DNA of 35,724 nt from Myxococcota bacterium (GCA_022842935.1 JALHOP010000024.1:1-35724), one strand, 5' to 3'. Shown: positions 15,358-24,485, counted from the first letter of the stretch. The notes: generated by a model not told the origin, from the letters alone. Translations and numbers: made by a program.

Positions 15358-17181
15358 TCCAGTTTTGCGACCTTGCGAGACTGCCGCCTTTTCAGGCATT
15401 TGCGAGCGCCAGTGCTGCTCGCTTTGACGATCGCCATTCTCGCCGTGGTCGCGGGGGTGGCCTTGAGCCTCTTCAGCGGACGTACGTCGTCCTGGCTGCA
15501 GCCAATCTACGCGTTCGGCGTGGTCGCGGCGATCGTGGTCGTGGTTGGTCACCTCTTGCCCGAGTCGGCGGAGACGCTTGGTGTGCAGACCCTCTTCGTC
15601 TTTGGCGTTGGGGTCTTGGTGCCGAGCATCGTCGAGCGGTTAGGCGCACGCGCCGATGGCAGCGGCCATCCCCCCGTCCAGGTCGGCTTCATCGCGCTCC
15701 TCGTGCATCAGGCCGGTGACGGAGCCGCGCTGGCGGCGGCTGCGCACGCTGGCGCAGGCCTCGAGGTTGCGATGGCCGTCGCTGCGCACACTGTGCCGCT
15801 CGTCACGCTCATGACCACTCTCATGGCACGGGAGCTCGGCGTGCGACGCGCGTTGCTGCGCGCCTCGTCGATGGCGCTCGCGACCCTCGTGGGTGCTGGC
15901 TCCCTTGCGATCGTGCCCGAATCGACGTTCGAGATGGTCGAGCCGTATGCGGCGGCGCTCATCGCGGGCGTTCTCGTCCACGTCATCTTGCACGCACCGC
16001 CGTCCACGGCGACGCGCGCCTTCCGCGGGCGTTTGCTCGAGCTCTTTGCCATCGCAATGGGCGCCGCGCTCGCCCTCGTCGGCGGACCGCGCGACAGCGC
16101 TTTAGCGGCTGCTTTGTCAGCGACGCTATTGCGGATCGCCCTGGCGGTCGCTCCTGCCCTCTTGGGCGGGCTGGTACTTGCCGCCGCGGTTCAGGCGCTC
16201 GGCGCCCGTCTTCCTTCGACCTGGATGCGAACGGGGCCGCGCCTCTTGCAGGCTCTGCGGGGAGCGGTGGTTGGCGTGCCTCTGCCCGTCTGTACCTGCG
16301 GAGTCCTGCCGACCGCTCGAGCGCTACTCGAGCGTGGCGCAACTCCTGCGTTGCTCGTCGCCTTCGTCGCAGCAGCGCCGCTTCTGGGCGTCGATACGTT
16401 TTTGGTGACTGCGCGCTTCATCGATACGCCGACGGCGCTTCTGCGCGTCGCGTTCGCGGTGGTCGTGGCCATGGTCGCAGCCTTGGCGGCGAGCAGGCGG
16501 GGGCGCACCGAAGCGAGCGGGGGTATTGTCATCCGGGCGCTCGCGCGTTCCCCTCAACGCCTTGCCGATCGCTCCCCGGCGACGCGGCCAGTGCGGGGCG
16601 ACGCGGGGCGAAGTTTCCTCGGGAGGGCCTTGCTCCACTTCGATGAGCTGGTCTTCCACGTCGTACCCTGGGCCGCTGCAGGTATCTTGGTTGCTGCTTA
16701 CGTCGACGTCCTCGTGCCTCCTCACCGCTTCGACGACCCTATAGTCGACGTCTTCCTGGTCACCCTCGCTTCTGTACCACTCTACGTGTCTGCTGCGGCG
16801 GTCACACCAATAGCTGCCGTGTTGTTGCTCAAGGGGCTTTCACCAGGCGCGGCGCTCGCGGGCCTGGTCGTGGGCCCGGCGACCGACATCGCCACGCTGG
16901 CTTTCTTGAGGCGGTCTTTTGGCGGCCGCGCTACCGGTTTTGCCCTGCTTGGCCTCGTCGGTGGTGCGTTGATGCTCGGCTTGGTGGTCAATGTCACTGG
17001 GCTCGTAATTGCTCCGCAACTCACATCCGAGAACGATCTGTTGGCGCGCCTGTCACTTGCGACCCTCGTCGTGCTCGTGGTGCGTAGCATCTGGCAAAGT
17101 GGCGTCGTTGCATGGGCCGAAGCCTTGTCGCGCACGCCGAGCCTCGAATGGCGTGTCTCGCGCGCCTACGCGCGCATGTGA
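15337..17181 (+). CDS. Multi-pass membrane protein: ZIP-like half fused to SO_0444/DUF318-type permease, 614 aa
   Basis: A predicted inner-membrane metal transporter with two parts. Residues about 25-220 resemble the ZIP family: GHLLPES at 71-77 (a ZIP helix-II motif), HQAGDG at 124-129 (like HNxxDG of helix IV) and HTVP at 151-154 (a weakened HExPH of helix V). Residues about 265-600 resemble the DUF318/ArsP group, specifically SO_0444-type Cu/Zn efflux permeases: PVCTCGVLP (317-325), then a His/Asp segment, then VPLYVSAAAVTPIAAVLLLKG and GLVVGPATDIA. Typical members have Cys and Asn where this has Ser (PLYVS) and Asp (PATD). The start is uncertain: TTG 15337 lies inside cheA, and TTGs at 15373 and 15400 or GTG 15412 would still include the first helix. 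An export role for divalent metal is inferred. Confidence 0.75.
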   Translation: MHNTHAHSSFATLRDCRLFRHLRAPVLLALTIAILAVVAGVALSLFSGRTSSWLQPIYAFGVVAAIVVVVGHLLPESAETLGVQTLFVFGVGVLVPSIVERLGARADGSGHPPVQVGFIALLVHQAGDGAALAAAAHAGAGLEVAMAVAAHTVPLVTLMTTLMARELGVRRALLRASSMALATLVGAGSLAIVPESTFEMVEPYAAALIAGVLVHVILHAPPSTATRAFRGRLLELFAIAMGAALALVGGPRDSALAAALSATLLRIALAVAPALLGGLVLAAAVQALGARLPSTWMRTGPRLLQALRGAVVGVPLPVCTCGVLPTARALLERGATPALLVAFVAAAPLLGVDTFLVTARFIDTPTALLRVAFAVVVAMVAALAASRRGRTEASGGIVIRALARSPQRLADRSPATRPVRGDAGRSFLGRALLHFDELVFHVVPWAAAGILVAAYVDVLVPPHRFDDPIVDVFLVTLASVPLYVSAAAVTPIAAVLLLKGLSPGAALAGLVVGPATDIATLAFLRRSFGGRATGFALLGLVGGALMLGLVVNVTGLVIAPQLTSENDLLARLSLATLVVLVVRSIWQSGVVAWAEALSRTPSLEWRVSRAYARM

Positions 17182-17191
17182 GTCCAACAAC

Positions 17192-18939
17192 ATGTCTAGC
17201 GCTCTCCTCCTGGCGTTCTGCCTCGTTGCGCAAGCCAAGCAGGGGGTGACACAGCCCTGGCTCGACTCGCATCTGTCACCCGATGCTCGTGCGGAGGGTC
17301 GCTAACCAGCTCGACGCGCGCAAGGGCGACGTCGCGACGGCCATGCCGTCTGGACTCGCCGTAGCCGCATCGTTCGACGTGCAACTTGCCTACGATGGTG
17401 GCGCCATGATCGGAAGCGAAGCACGCGCCAAGGGATACAACGTTATGCTCGCCGGTGGCGTGAACCTCACGCGTGAACCCCGCAATGGCAGAAACTTCGA
17501 GTACCTGGGCGAGGACCCCTGGCTTGCGGGCAAGCTCGGCGGGGCGCACATCCGCGGCGTCCAGTCGAACCACATTGTTTCGACCGTAAAGCATTTCGCG
17601 ATCAACGCGCAGGAGACGGGCCGCATGGTGTTGTCGGCCAACATCGATGAAGCTGCGCTCCGCGAAAGCGACTTTGCTCGCGTTTGAGCTCGCCATCGAA
17701 GACGGCAAGCCTGGCTCGGTGATGTGTGCCTACAACAAGGTGAATGGCGTCTACGCGTGCGAGCATGACGTTCTGCTCAATCGCGTCCTCAAGAACGATT
17801 GGAGGTACCCAGGCTGGGTGATGTCGGACTGGGGTGCCGTCCACGGCGTCGAAGGACCGCTGGTCGCTGGCCTCGACCAGGAGTCCGGTCAAGAGCTCGA
17901 CACCCAGATCTTCTGGGGCGCGCCGCTCGTCGAGGCGATCAAGGCAGGGAAGGTGAAGGAGGCGCAGAACGACGCCATGGCGCGCCGCATCCTGCGCAGC
18001 GTCTTCGCTGCCGGTGTGGTCGACCATCCCGTGCCGGCGAAGCCGCAAACCATCGACTACGCGAGCCACGCTCAAGTCGCGCAACGCGCTGCCGAGGAAG
18101 GCGCAGTCCTGCTCAAGAATGAGAACGGGCTCTTGCCTCTCGACGCGAAGTTGACCCGCGTTGTCCTCATTGCCGGACACGCTGACGTCGGCGTACTTTT
18201 GGGTGGAGGCTCGTCGCAGGTTCGGGCGGTGGCTGGAACGCCAATTGAGGTCCCTCTCACCAAGGGCGCCTCCTACGACGATGGTACCGATCGCGAGCGC
18301 GCCGTTGCCGCAGCGAAGGCCGCTGATGTCGCTATCGTTTTCGCCACGCAGTGGACGACCGAGGCGAGTGATGTCCCGAACCTCTCGCTCCCCGATGGTC
18401 AGGACGCACTCATCGAGGCTGTCGCGCGGAACAACGAACGCACCGTGGTCGTGCTCGAGACTGGCAATCCAGTCCTCATGCCGTGGCTTTCGAAGGCGAG
18501 CGCGGTCCTCGAGGTCTGGTACCCAGGTGAGCGGGGTGGTGAGGCCATCGCGAGGATTTTGTCCGGCGATGTGAACCCCTCGGGCCACTTGCCCATGACC
18601 TTTCCCGCGAGCGAGAAGCAGCTGCCTAGGCCGGTGCTCGATGGCTGGACAGCGGCCGTCAAAGCGGAGTCCGGAAGGCCCGAAGACGCCGTGAAGCCGT
18701 TCGATGTCGCGTATGTCGAGGGAGCGGACGTCGGTTACCGTTGGTTTGCGGCGAAGAGACAAAAGCCGTTGTTCCCGTTCGGTTTTGGTCTCTCGTACAC
18801 CCGTTTCGCTATCGCGAACGTCGCCCAACGGGGATGGCACGTGCTCGGGGGCACGTACACGTTTACGGCGGGTCAGGATGCTGCCGAAAAGGGAACGCGT
18901 GTGACCGTGCGGCTGTCCGAGCAAAGGCTGGCACCCTAG
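17192..18939 (+). pseudogene. Decayed glycoside hydrolase family 3 (beta-glucosidase-type) gene
   Basis: The ancestral product was a secreted GH3 beta-glycosidase. The ATG at 17192 opens a signal peptide (LLLAFCLVAQAK) and a typical mature start, QPWLDSHLSPDARAE, then hits TAA at 17303. The GH3 sequence resumes in another frame near 17300 (VANQLDARKGDVATAMPSG), so the segment that normally carries DEK and the first barrel strands, very roughly 80 residues, is deleted. A second break is an extra T in the TTT at 17673-17675: removing one base restores ESDLLAFELAIE. The rest keeps the nucleophile segment VMSDWG, the second domain and FPFGFGLSYT, but the C-terminal fibronectin-like domain is shortened. 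It starts 11 bases after the metal permease and ends 37 bases before a convergent kinase. Non-functional unless the frame breaks are sequencing errors. Confidence 0.88.
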
Positions 18940-18975
18940 GCTTGGCGGTCGCCGCCGAGGCTCGCAAGGTTGAAG

Positions 18976-21948
18976 CTACCCCACGAACCGCGCGAGGACC
19001 GACTCCAAGGCCCTCCGATCGATCGGCTTGGTCAAGTAGTCGTCCATGCCGGCCTCGAACGCCTTCACCTCATCGCCGCGCATCGCCATGGCGGTCAGCG
19101 CAACGATGGGGATGTGCTCGGTAGCTTTGTTCTTCTTCATCTCGCGCGCAGCCGCGAATCCGTCCTTCTTGGGCATTGCTAGATCCATCAACACCAAAGC
19201 CGGCTTGTGGGCGATGGCCATTGCAATGCCGGCGTCCCCGTCTTCGGCAAGCAAGACTTGATAGCCCATGTGCTCGAGGATGGACCTGGCGAGCTCGCGG
19301 TTGAGGTCGTGGTCGTCGACCACCAAGATCGCTTTTGCCGTCGGTGTTGGCGCGACGGGCTTGCGGCCGGTCGCGCGGTCGATCGCAGCAAGCAGTTCCT
19401 GGCGGGTCATGGTCCCCTTTTGTGCGATGGCGCGGACATGCTGGTTCGTACGCAAGCGTTCGGCTTCCGACGTATCGCCAGCCGTGAGCACGATGATCGG
19501 CACCTGCCTCGTCTGGGGCTCGGCCTCCATGGCTTCGATGACCTCGAAACCGGACATCTCGGGCATCAACAAGTCGACGATGAGAATCGCGGGGGTGTCC
19601 CGTAGCGCGTGCGCGAGCCCGTCTTTGCCGCGCTCGAATGTAGTAACGCGATAACCGGCGGGCTCGAGCAGTCCCCTGAGCAGCGTACCGACGTCGGGGT
19701 CGTCGTCGATGGCGAGCACCTTCGGCCTGTCCCCCGACGCGTTGACCGGCAACGTTTGCTTGATCTCGCTCAGGAAGCGCTGTGTGCCGATAGGCTTGGG
19801 AACGAAATCGTTAGCACGCGTTGCTGCCGTCACGATGGCTGGCGTGCTGCGCGTGCTCTCGCGTTGGCGCGGCTCGTCAAACAGCCGCACGTCGTCGTGG
19901 GCATCAGTCGCAGGGTTCAACATCACCTGGGCGAGCGGCATGGTGAAGCGGAAGGTCGTGCCCTCGCCCCTGATGCTGACGACCTCGATGGCACCCCCGT
20001 GTTGCTCGACCAGGCGCCTACAAATGGCGAGACCGAGGCCCGTGCCCTGGGTTGACTTGACCAGCGCGCTCTCGCCCTGCACGAACGGTTGAAAGAGGCG
20101 TGCGTGCAGTCCCTCGTCGATCCCAGGTCCGGCATCGCGGACATAGAAGCGCATCATGCCATCGGTTTTTTCCGTACCGACGGTCACTGTCGAGCCTTCT
20201 GGGCTGAACTTCAGGGCGTTGCTCAGCAGGTTGAGCAGGATCTGTCGGAGCTTTCCGACGTCCGCGCGCACCGGTGTGTCGTCTGCTATCGCGGGCAGTA
20301 CCTCGATTCGGCGCGCCATCGACGTTGCGTGAACGAGCTCCCGCGCCTCTTCGATTGCGTGCGAGGGCGCAACGTTCTCGATATCCAACGTCGCATGGCC
20401 CGCCTCGATCTTGGACAAGTCGAGAATATCGTTGATGAGACTCAGGAGGTGTCGGCCGCTCTGCAACACGTCATTGAGGTAACGCACTTCGCGACCCTCG
20501 CGGCGACCCTTGCCATGCTCGAGCAGCAGCTCCGAGAAGCCGATGATGGAGTTCAGCGGCGTACGCAACTCATGTGACATGTTGGCGAGAAAATCGGTCT
20601 TGAGCTGCCCAGCGCGTTCGACCTCGTTGTTCTTGGCCTGCAGCTCGCGCTGCTGGGCTTGAAGCTCGCCACGCTGCGCGATCAGCTCTTCCTTCTGCGC
20701 ATGCAACTCGTCGTTGGCACGCTCGAGACTAAGCGTTCGCTCGCGCACCCGATTCTCGAGATCCTCATGGATCGATGCGATGGCGTCGGCCATGCGATTG
20801 AAGGTCATGCCCAAGGTCCCGAACTCGTCGCGCGTATCGACCTGGACACGCGCAGTCAGGTCGCCCTCGGCGAGGGTCTCGGCCGCGATCGCCACCTTGC
20901 GCAAGGGCAACGCGATGCGCTCCGAGAACGCCCAGCCAAGGGTCAGGGCCAGCGCGATGATGACGGCACTGGCGATGAGCGTCCGCTGGACGAGCGGCCC
21001 GAGGCCGCCCAGCACGACGCGCTCGGGCACGATGGCAAAGATTGTCCAGCCGATGCTCGAGAGCCGTCGCGCCACGGCGAGGTTCTGTTCTCCGCTTTCG
21101 GGCGCGGTGAAGCGGTAGAGGCTGTCGAGACCCACGAGGCTCTTGGCCGTGGCGCGACGATACTCCTCCGGAACATCGATGCCTGACGCGAGGAGCTGTT
21201 CGGTCTCATCGCCGTAGCGTCGTGAGTCGATGATCTCGCGCACCATCGCGGGGTTCACTGGGCCGGTAGGGCGGAACACCTGGTTCTGGCGAAAGCTATG
21301 CGCGATGAGGATGCCCGCGTCGTTGAGCACGACGGTGTAGCTGCCCTCGCCGGTGCGGCCGTTCGCCGCTCGTACCGCGTCCCAGAACGCGTTGGCCCGT
21401 ACGTGGATGGCGACGAGGCACGTTCGTTCGGGGGTATGCACTGGCGCGGTGTAGGACAGGACCGCCAGCTGCCCGCCCATCGAGGGCATGGTGTAGATGT
21501 TGGTGACCGCGTGCCGCGGGAAGTAGTCACGTAGGAGCGCGACCTGGCCAGGAGGGTGCTGTGCATCCTTCCCGTCGCTTGCGTAGAAGAAGTTGCCGTC
21601 CCTATCGGTCATCGAGACGCCAACGACGTTCGAGTCACTCTCGATCAACGTTTGAATCGTGTCCTGCAAACTCGCGTCGGTCGTTCCTACTCTGCACGTT
21701 TCGAAGCTTGCTCTCGCTCGCGAGAGACGTGTCGCGGTCGATGAGTAGATCAAGTGAAAGCCCTCGAGCTCGCTCACAAGCTGGTCGGCTCGAGTGCCCA
21801 AGAGGTTCGCGGCATCCTCCGCGGCGATTTCTCGCGCCGCGCGAAACGAGAGCCACGAGCTCAGCGCCACAGGGACCGTTGAGGCGATGAAGAGCATCGC
21901 GAGGGTCTTGGCGCGCAGAGGCCAGTGGTCGAAGTAGAGAAAACTCAT
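18976..21948 (-). CDS. Membrane hybrid histidine kinase: sensor-HAMP-HisKA-HATPase-REC-REC, 990 aa
   Basis: Two membrane helices (about 13-33 and 318-342) flank an extracytoplasmic sensor of about 285 residues, probably Cache-like (VVGVSMTDRDGNFFYAS, GSYTVVLNDAGILIAHS). HAMP (about 342-395) and a Gln/Glu-rich coiled coil (395-445) lead to HisKA with H459 in MSHELRTPLN. The ATPase domain has N box LLNLLSNALKFSP, DAGPGI (605-610) and GTGLGLA. Two receivers follow: D792 (LIVDLLMP) and D922 (LMDLAMP). Between the ATPase and the first full receiver, residues about 703-734 resemble the end of another receiver (DFVPKPIG) without its first part. It starts 11 bases after the cheR-type gene, so the two form one unit. 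The signal and final output are unknown. Confidence 0.92.
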   Translation of the reverse strand: MSFLYFDHWPLRAKTLAMLFIASTVPVALSSWLSFRAAREIAAEDAANLLGTRADQLVSELEGFHLIYSSTATRLSRARASFETCRVGTTDASLQDTIQTLIESDSNVVGVSMTDRDGNFFYASDGKDAQHPPGQVALLRDYFPRHAVTNIYTMPSMGGQLAVLSYTAPVHTPERTCLVAIHVRANAFWDAVRAANGRTGEGSYTVVLNDAGILIAHSFRQNQVFRPTGPVNPAMVREIIDSRRYGDETEQLLASGIDVPEEYRRATAKSLVGLDSLYRFTAPESGEQNLAVARRLSSIGWTIFAIVPERVVLGGLGPLVQRTLIASAVIIALALTLGWAFSERIALPLRKVAIAAETLAEGDLTARVQVDTRDEFGTLGMTFNRMADAIASIHEDLENRVRERTLSLERANDELHAQKEELIAQRGELQAQQRELQAKNNEVERAGQLKTDFLANMSHELRTPLNSIIGFSELLLEHGKGRREGREVRYLNDVLQSGRHLLSLINDILDLSKIEAGHATLDIENVAPSHAIEEARELVHATSMARRIEVLPAIADDTPVRADVGKLRQILLNLLSNALKFSPEGSTVTVGTEKTDGMMRFYVRDAGPGIDEGLHARLFQPFVQGESALVKSTQGTGLGLAICRRLVEQHGGAIEVVSIRGEGTTFRFTMPLAQVMLNPATDAHDDVRLFDEPRQRESTRSTPAIVTAATRANDFVPKPIGTQRFLSEIKQTLPVNASGDRPKVLAIDDDPDVGTLLRGLLEPAGYRVTTFERGKDGLAHALRDTPAILIVDLLMPEMSGFEVIEAMEAEPQTRQVPIIVLTAGDTSEAERLRTNQHVRAIAQKGTMTRQELLAAIDRATGRKPVAPTPTAKAILVVDDHDLNRELARSILEHMGYQVLLAEDGDAGIAMAIAHKPALVLMDLAMPKKDGFAAAREMKKNKATEHIPIVALTAMAMRGDEVKAFEAGMDDYLTKPIDRRALESVLARFVG

Positions 21949-21959
21949 GGCTCCGAATC

Positions 21960-22808
21960 TCAGCGCTGTCGCCGGAAGATGCGATGCGCGGGGTCGGTGT
22001 CCGGGAAGACCTCGAAGTGGGCTTCGAGATCGACAGGTAAAGTCTCGACCATCCCCAGCACCAACGCGCCATCATCTTCTATGACGGAGCACACGCGCTC
22101 AAGAGCTTTCTCCTGCAGGCGGCGGTCGAAGTAGATGAGGACGTTACGGAGCAGGATGATGTCGAAGCTCGCGACCACGGCTCGTGTGGGGGCGAGGGCC
22201 CGGCCTACCACATCGTGGCTCTCGAAATGCACGCGCTGCCGCAAGCCTCGAGTGACTTCGAAGAGGTCGCCGCTCTTCATTGTAAACTGCGAGCGTAAGG
22301 GTTCGGGAATACTCGTTAAAGCGGACGCAGGGTAGACCCCACGTTCGGCGACTGCAAGGGACGTTCGGTCGAGATCGGTCGCGACCACCTGATAGTCCGA
22401 GTAGCCATAGATCTGCCTACCCATGTCGAGCAGCATGGCGACGGACCAAGCTTCCTCGCCGGTCGCGGTGCCGATCGACCACACGCGTAATACGTGTTGG
22501 GGTGCGCGCACCCAGAGAAAGCTCGGCAAGACGATGGTCGCGAGCGACTGAAAGACGGTCGCATCGCGAAAGAACTCGGTGACTGGCACCAGGAAGGCGC
22601 GCGTTAGCTCGGCGACTTCGTGCGGGTTCGTGACCAAGCGCTCAAGGTAGAGGTCGATGCTCTTGAGTCGCAGCGCGGCGAGTCTTTGCATGACTCCGCG
22701 AGTCAGTGTCTCTGGACGATAGTCTCGGAAGTCGACACCATTGCTCTCGACGATTCTCGCGAGCACCTTCGCAAGCTCGACTGGGTCCATGGCCGGCAGC
22801 GGAGCCAC
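21960..22808 (-). CDS. Second CheR-type methyltransferase, 282 aa
   Basis: An S-adenosylmethionine-dependent methyltransferase of the CheR family. The CheR_N helical part (about 8-75) leads to VPVTEFFRD (the family NxTxFFR motif with Val-Pro-Val at the first positions), the SAM loop WSIGTATGEEAWS (about 109-121), an acidic ATDLD strand end and LLRNVLIYFD near 218-227. It is clearly different in sequence from the CheR at 9458. No cheB, cheW or receptor gene is adjacent; instead the hybrid kinase follows after 11 bases. The start may be GTG 22808 or ATG 22790. It may methylate the receptor of the other cluster or an unknown target. Confidence 0.87.
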   Translation of the reverse strand: MAPLPAMDPVELAKVLARIVESNGVDFRDYRPETLTRGVMQRLAALRLKSIDLYLERLVTNPHEVAELTRAFLVPVTEFFRDATVFQSLATIVLPSFLWVRAPQHVLRVWSIGTATGEEAWSVAMLLDMGRQIYGYSDYQVVATDLDRTSLAVAERGVYPASALTSIPEPLRSQFTMKSGDLFEVTRGLRQRVHFESHDVVGRALAPTRAVVASFDIILLRNVLIYFDRRLQEKALERVCSVIEDDGALVLGMVETLPVDLEAHFEVFPDTDPAHRIFRRQR

Positions 22809-22814
22809 CGACGG

Positions 22815-23222
22815 TCAAAAGCTCGGACGCGCCCGGACGAGCCCGTAGGCACCCGCGCCCGGTGCGTTGAATTTGCAATAGCGGCCGCGCTTCGTCGTCC
22901 ACATGCGCGGGAACGCGACCATTGCGGTCGCTGAGATTGGCGGTTCGAGCGGTCGATTGCGCAGCCACGTGCGAACGACGATCATATCGATGCGATTGAA
23001 CGCAGCAGGGCGGCGTTCGCGCTGCTCCGGTGCCACCGGCCTGTCGACGATGTCTTTGCCACGCGTGATCTCACGGACCTCTTTGGCGTGTGCTTCGGTG
23101 TCCGTGTTCTTGTTCTTGCCCTTCTTCTTGGGGTCGCCCTTCTTTCCGACGTCCCGTCGCTGCGCGGGGCCCTTGCCGGAAGGGGGCTTGAACAAGCCGT
23201 CGCCACGTTTGTTGGTGCTCAC
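22815..23222 (-). CDS. Small basic hypothetical protein, 135 aa
   Basis: I do not recognise this protein. The N-terminal 70 residues are Lys/Arg/Gly-rich and probably disordered (GKKGDPKKKGKNKNTDTEAH). The C-terminal half has a more folded look (FNRIDMIVVRTWLRN, then VAFPRMWTTKRGRYCKF). There is no signal peptide and no Cys cluster. It starts at GTG 23222, 13 bases after the DUF155 gene stops, and ends six bases before the CheR-type gene, so it sits inside an apparent operon. Nucleic-acid binding is possible from the charge but is only a guess. Confidence 0.55.
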   Translation of the reverse strand: MSTNKRGDGLFKPPSGKGPAQRRDVGKKGDPKKKGKNKNTDTEAHAKEVREITRGKDIVDRPVAPEQRERRPAAFNRIDMIVVRTWLRNRPLEPPISATAMVAFPRMWTTKRGRYCKFNAPGAGAYGLVRARPSF

Positions 23223-23235
23223 ACCCGAATAGTAG

Positions 23236-24318
23236 TCACACCAGCTTCATGAGGGCGAGGAAGATCTCGAAGACGATGAGCGCGACGATGGAGGCTTCCA
23301 AACGCATCGAGTCGCGCGTCGTGACCTGGTCCATGAGGAGTGTGTTGAATTGGTGCAGAACGTTGAGCTTGTCTTCCAGGAGTCGCCGCCAGCGCGGAAT
23401 GTCGAACTCCTCGACCGCAGCCCGATGGATGCGCGCAAGCCAAGTGTCACCGATCATTTGGAGCGAGTTGTCGAAGCGGTCGGTGAGCTCGGACAAGTCG
23501 ACGAAGAGTCGCATGATGTCGAGCGAAAGCTGGCGGTAGCGCCGCGACAAGAATCCGCGAGCACCGCGGCCGCCGATCTCTTTGTAGAGGCGTGTCAAGG
23601 ACCGCTGCACGATCTGGTCATAGGCGCGCAGGTTCAGCAGCTGCATTGACGCGAGCTCGATGACGTCCGCTACTTCGAGGCCGCCGCGCGGGTCGACGAT
23701 CAAGGCGCTGTTCCAGTCGAGTACGACAAGCTCTTCGGGATTGTAGCTGAAGCTCTGGCGGAGGACGTGGGCCCGTTCGCCGCTCGCAATCCGTCCTCGC
23801 TCGCCGAGCAGCAAGCGCGCGATGTCGAGCTCGTTCTTAAGCTCTTCGCCGGTCAGCTTGGGCGTCGTGCCTTCGATGATGATGAAGGTGTAGTCCTCGA
23901 CGATGTTGGAGACGTCGCTGATCTTCGACGCGCCGGCGACGGCACGCGTGATGCCCTCGGCGATCGGGCGGGCCTCGTCAGTGATGCGCTCTTCACTGTC
24001 CAATACGCGCGCCGCGAGGGAGATCAGATCCTCGCCAGACATCGGGCCTGGCAGCGGGATCTCGAAGGTCACGACGACCGCCCCGAGATCGTAAATGCGG
24101 GTCACGACGCTACGTGCGGGTACCCCCTCGACGGCCGAGAATGGTGCGTCGAGCACGACCTGGAGCGGCGGCTGCGTGTTCCGGATGCGCGAGGCCGTCC
24201 GCACGAAGCTCAGGCGATCCGAGGTCTTGCGCAGAAGAGCTTCGGCCTCCGCAAGCCTCACCTCGTCGGCGACGTCGAAGATGCGCTGAGCAAGAATGCG
24301 ACCGCCGGTGACCTGCAT
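23236..24318 (-). CDS. RMD1/YagE (DUF155) family protein with C-terminal membrane anchor, 360 aa
   Basis: This resembles the RMD1/SIF2/RMND1 family (DUF155), known from mitochondrial and bacterial membrane proteins of unclear mechanism. The visible signature is an alpha/beta N-terminal region (VTRIYDLGAVVVTFEI), a central EELVVLDWNSALIVD segment, a long helical region (LEVADVIELASMQLLNLRAYD) and a single C-terminal membrane helix (MRLEASIVALIVFEIFLALM) close to the end, which is typical of the family. I start at ATG 24318. A TTG at 24357 would add 13 residues; neither has a clear Shine-Dalgarno. It is first in a close-packed reverse run followed by a basic protein, a CheR-type enzyme and the hybrid kinase. 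Confidence 0.75.
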   Translation of the reverse strand: MQVTGGRILAQRIFDVADEVRLAEAEALLRKTSDRLSFVRTASRIRNTQPPLQVVLDAPFSAVEGVPARSVVTRIYDLGAVVVTFEIPLPGPMSGEDLISLAARVLDSEERITDEARPIAEGITRAVAGASKISDVSNIVEDYTFIIIEGTTPKLTGEELKNELDIARLLLGERGRIASGERAHVLRQSFSYNPEELVVLDWNSALIVDPRGGLEVADVIELASMQLLNLRAYDQIVQRSLTRLYKEIGGRGARGFLSRRYRQLSLDIMRLFVDLSELTDRFDNSLQMIGDTWLARIHRAAVEEFDIPRWRRLLEDKLNVLHQFNTLLMDQVTTRDSMRLEASIVALIVFEIFLALMKLV

Positions 24319-24485
24319 ATCGGCCGAGCCGTGCCTCGCCGTGCACCTCGAAGTCAAGCATCGTCATTCTTCACGACCGCAAAAGCAGAAAGAATCCGAC
24401 CGCGTACGATTTTCACACAACGGCGCGCATGAATTCATCCGCCCACATCGGGTGCTCATTTGTATGTACGTGTGGGAGATCCACC

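Noticed and set aside
15380-15430. Sigma-54-like site upstream of cheA (reverse strand TGGC...TGC)
   Set aside because: The GG to GC spacing is 11, not 10, and the match to consensus is poor.
17602-18924. 440-codon reverse ORF opposite the GH3 pseudogene
   Set aside because: The forward strand is clearly GH3. The reverse product is Arg/His/Asp-rich with no domain, a typical GC-rich antisense shadow.
22585-22602. Sigma-54-like promoter (TGGCAC...GC)
   Set aside because: It has GG-N10-GC spacing but lacks the TTGC box and lies inside the CheR-type gene in the wrong orientation for any gene.
24110-24367. Alternative reverse ORF with ATG start overlapping the DUF155 N-terminus
   Set aside because: Only its first dozen codons look protein-like; the rest is Arg/Ser/Ala-rich shadow of DUF155. 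A frameshift joining the two frames is possible but unsupported.
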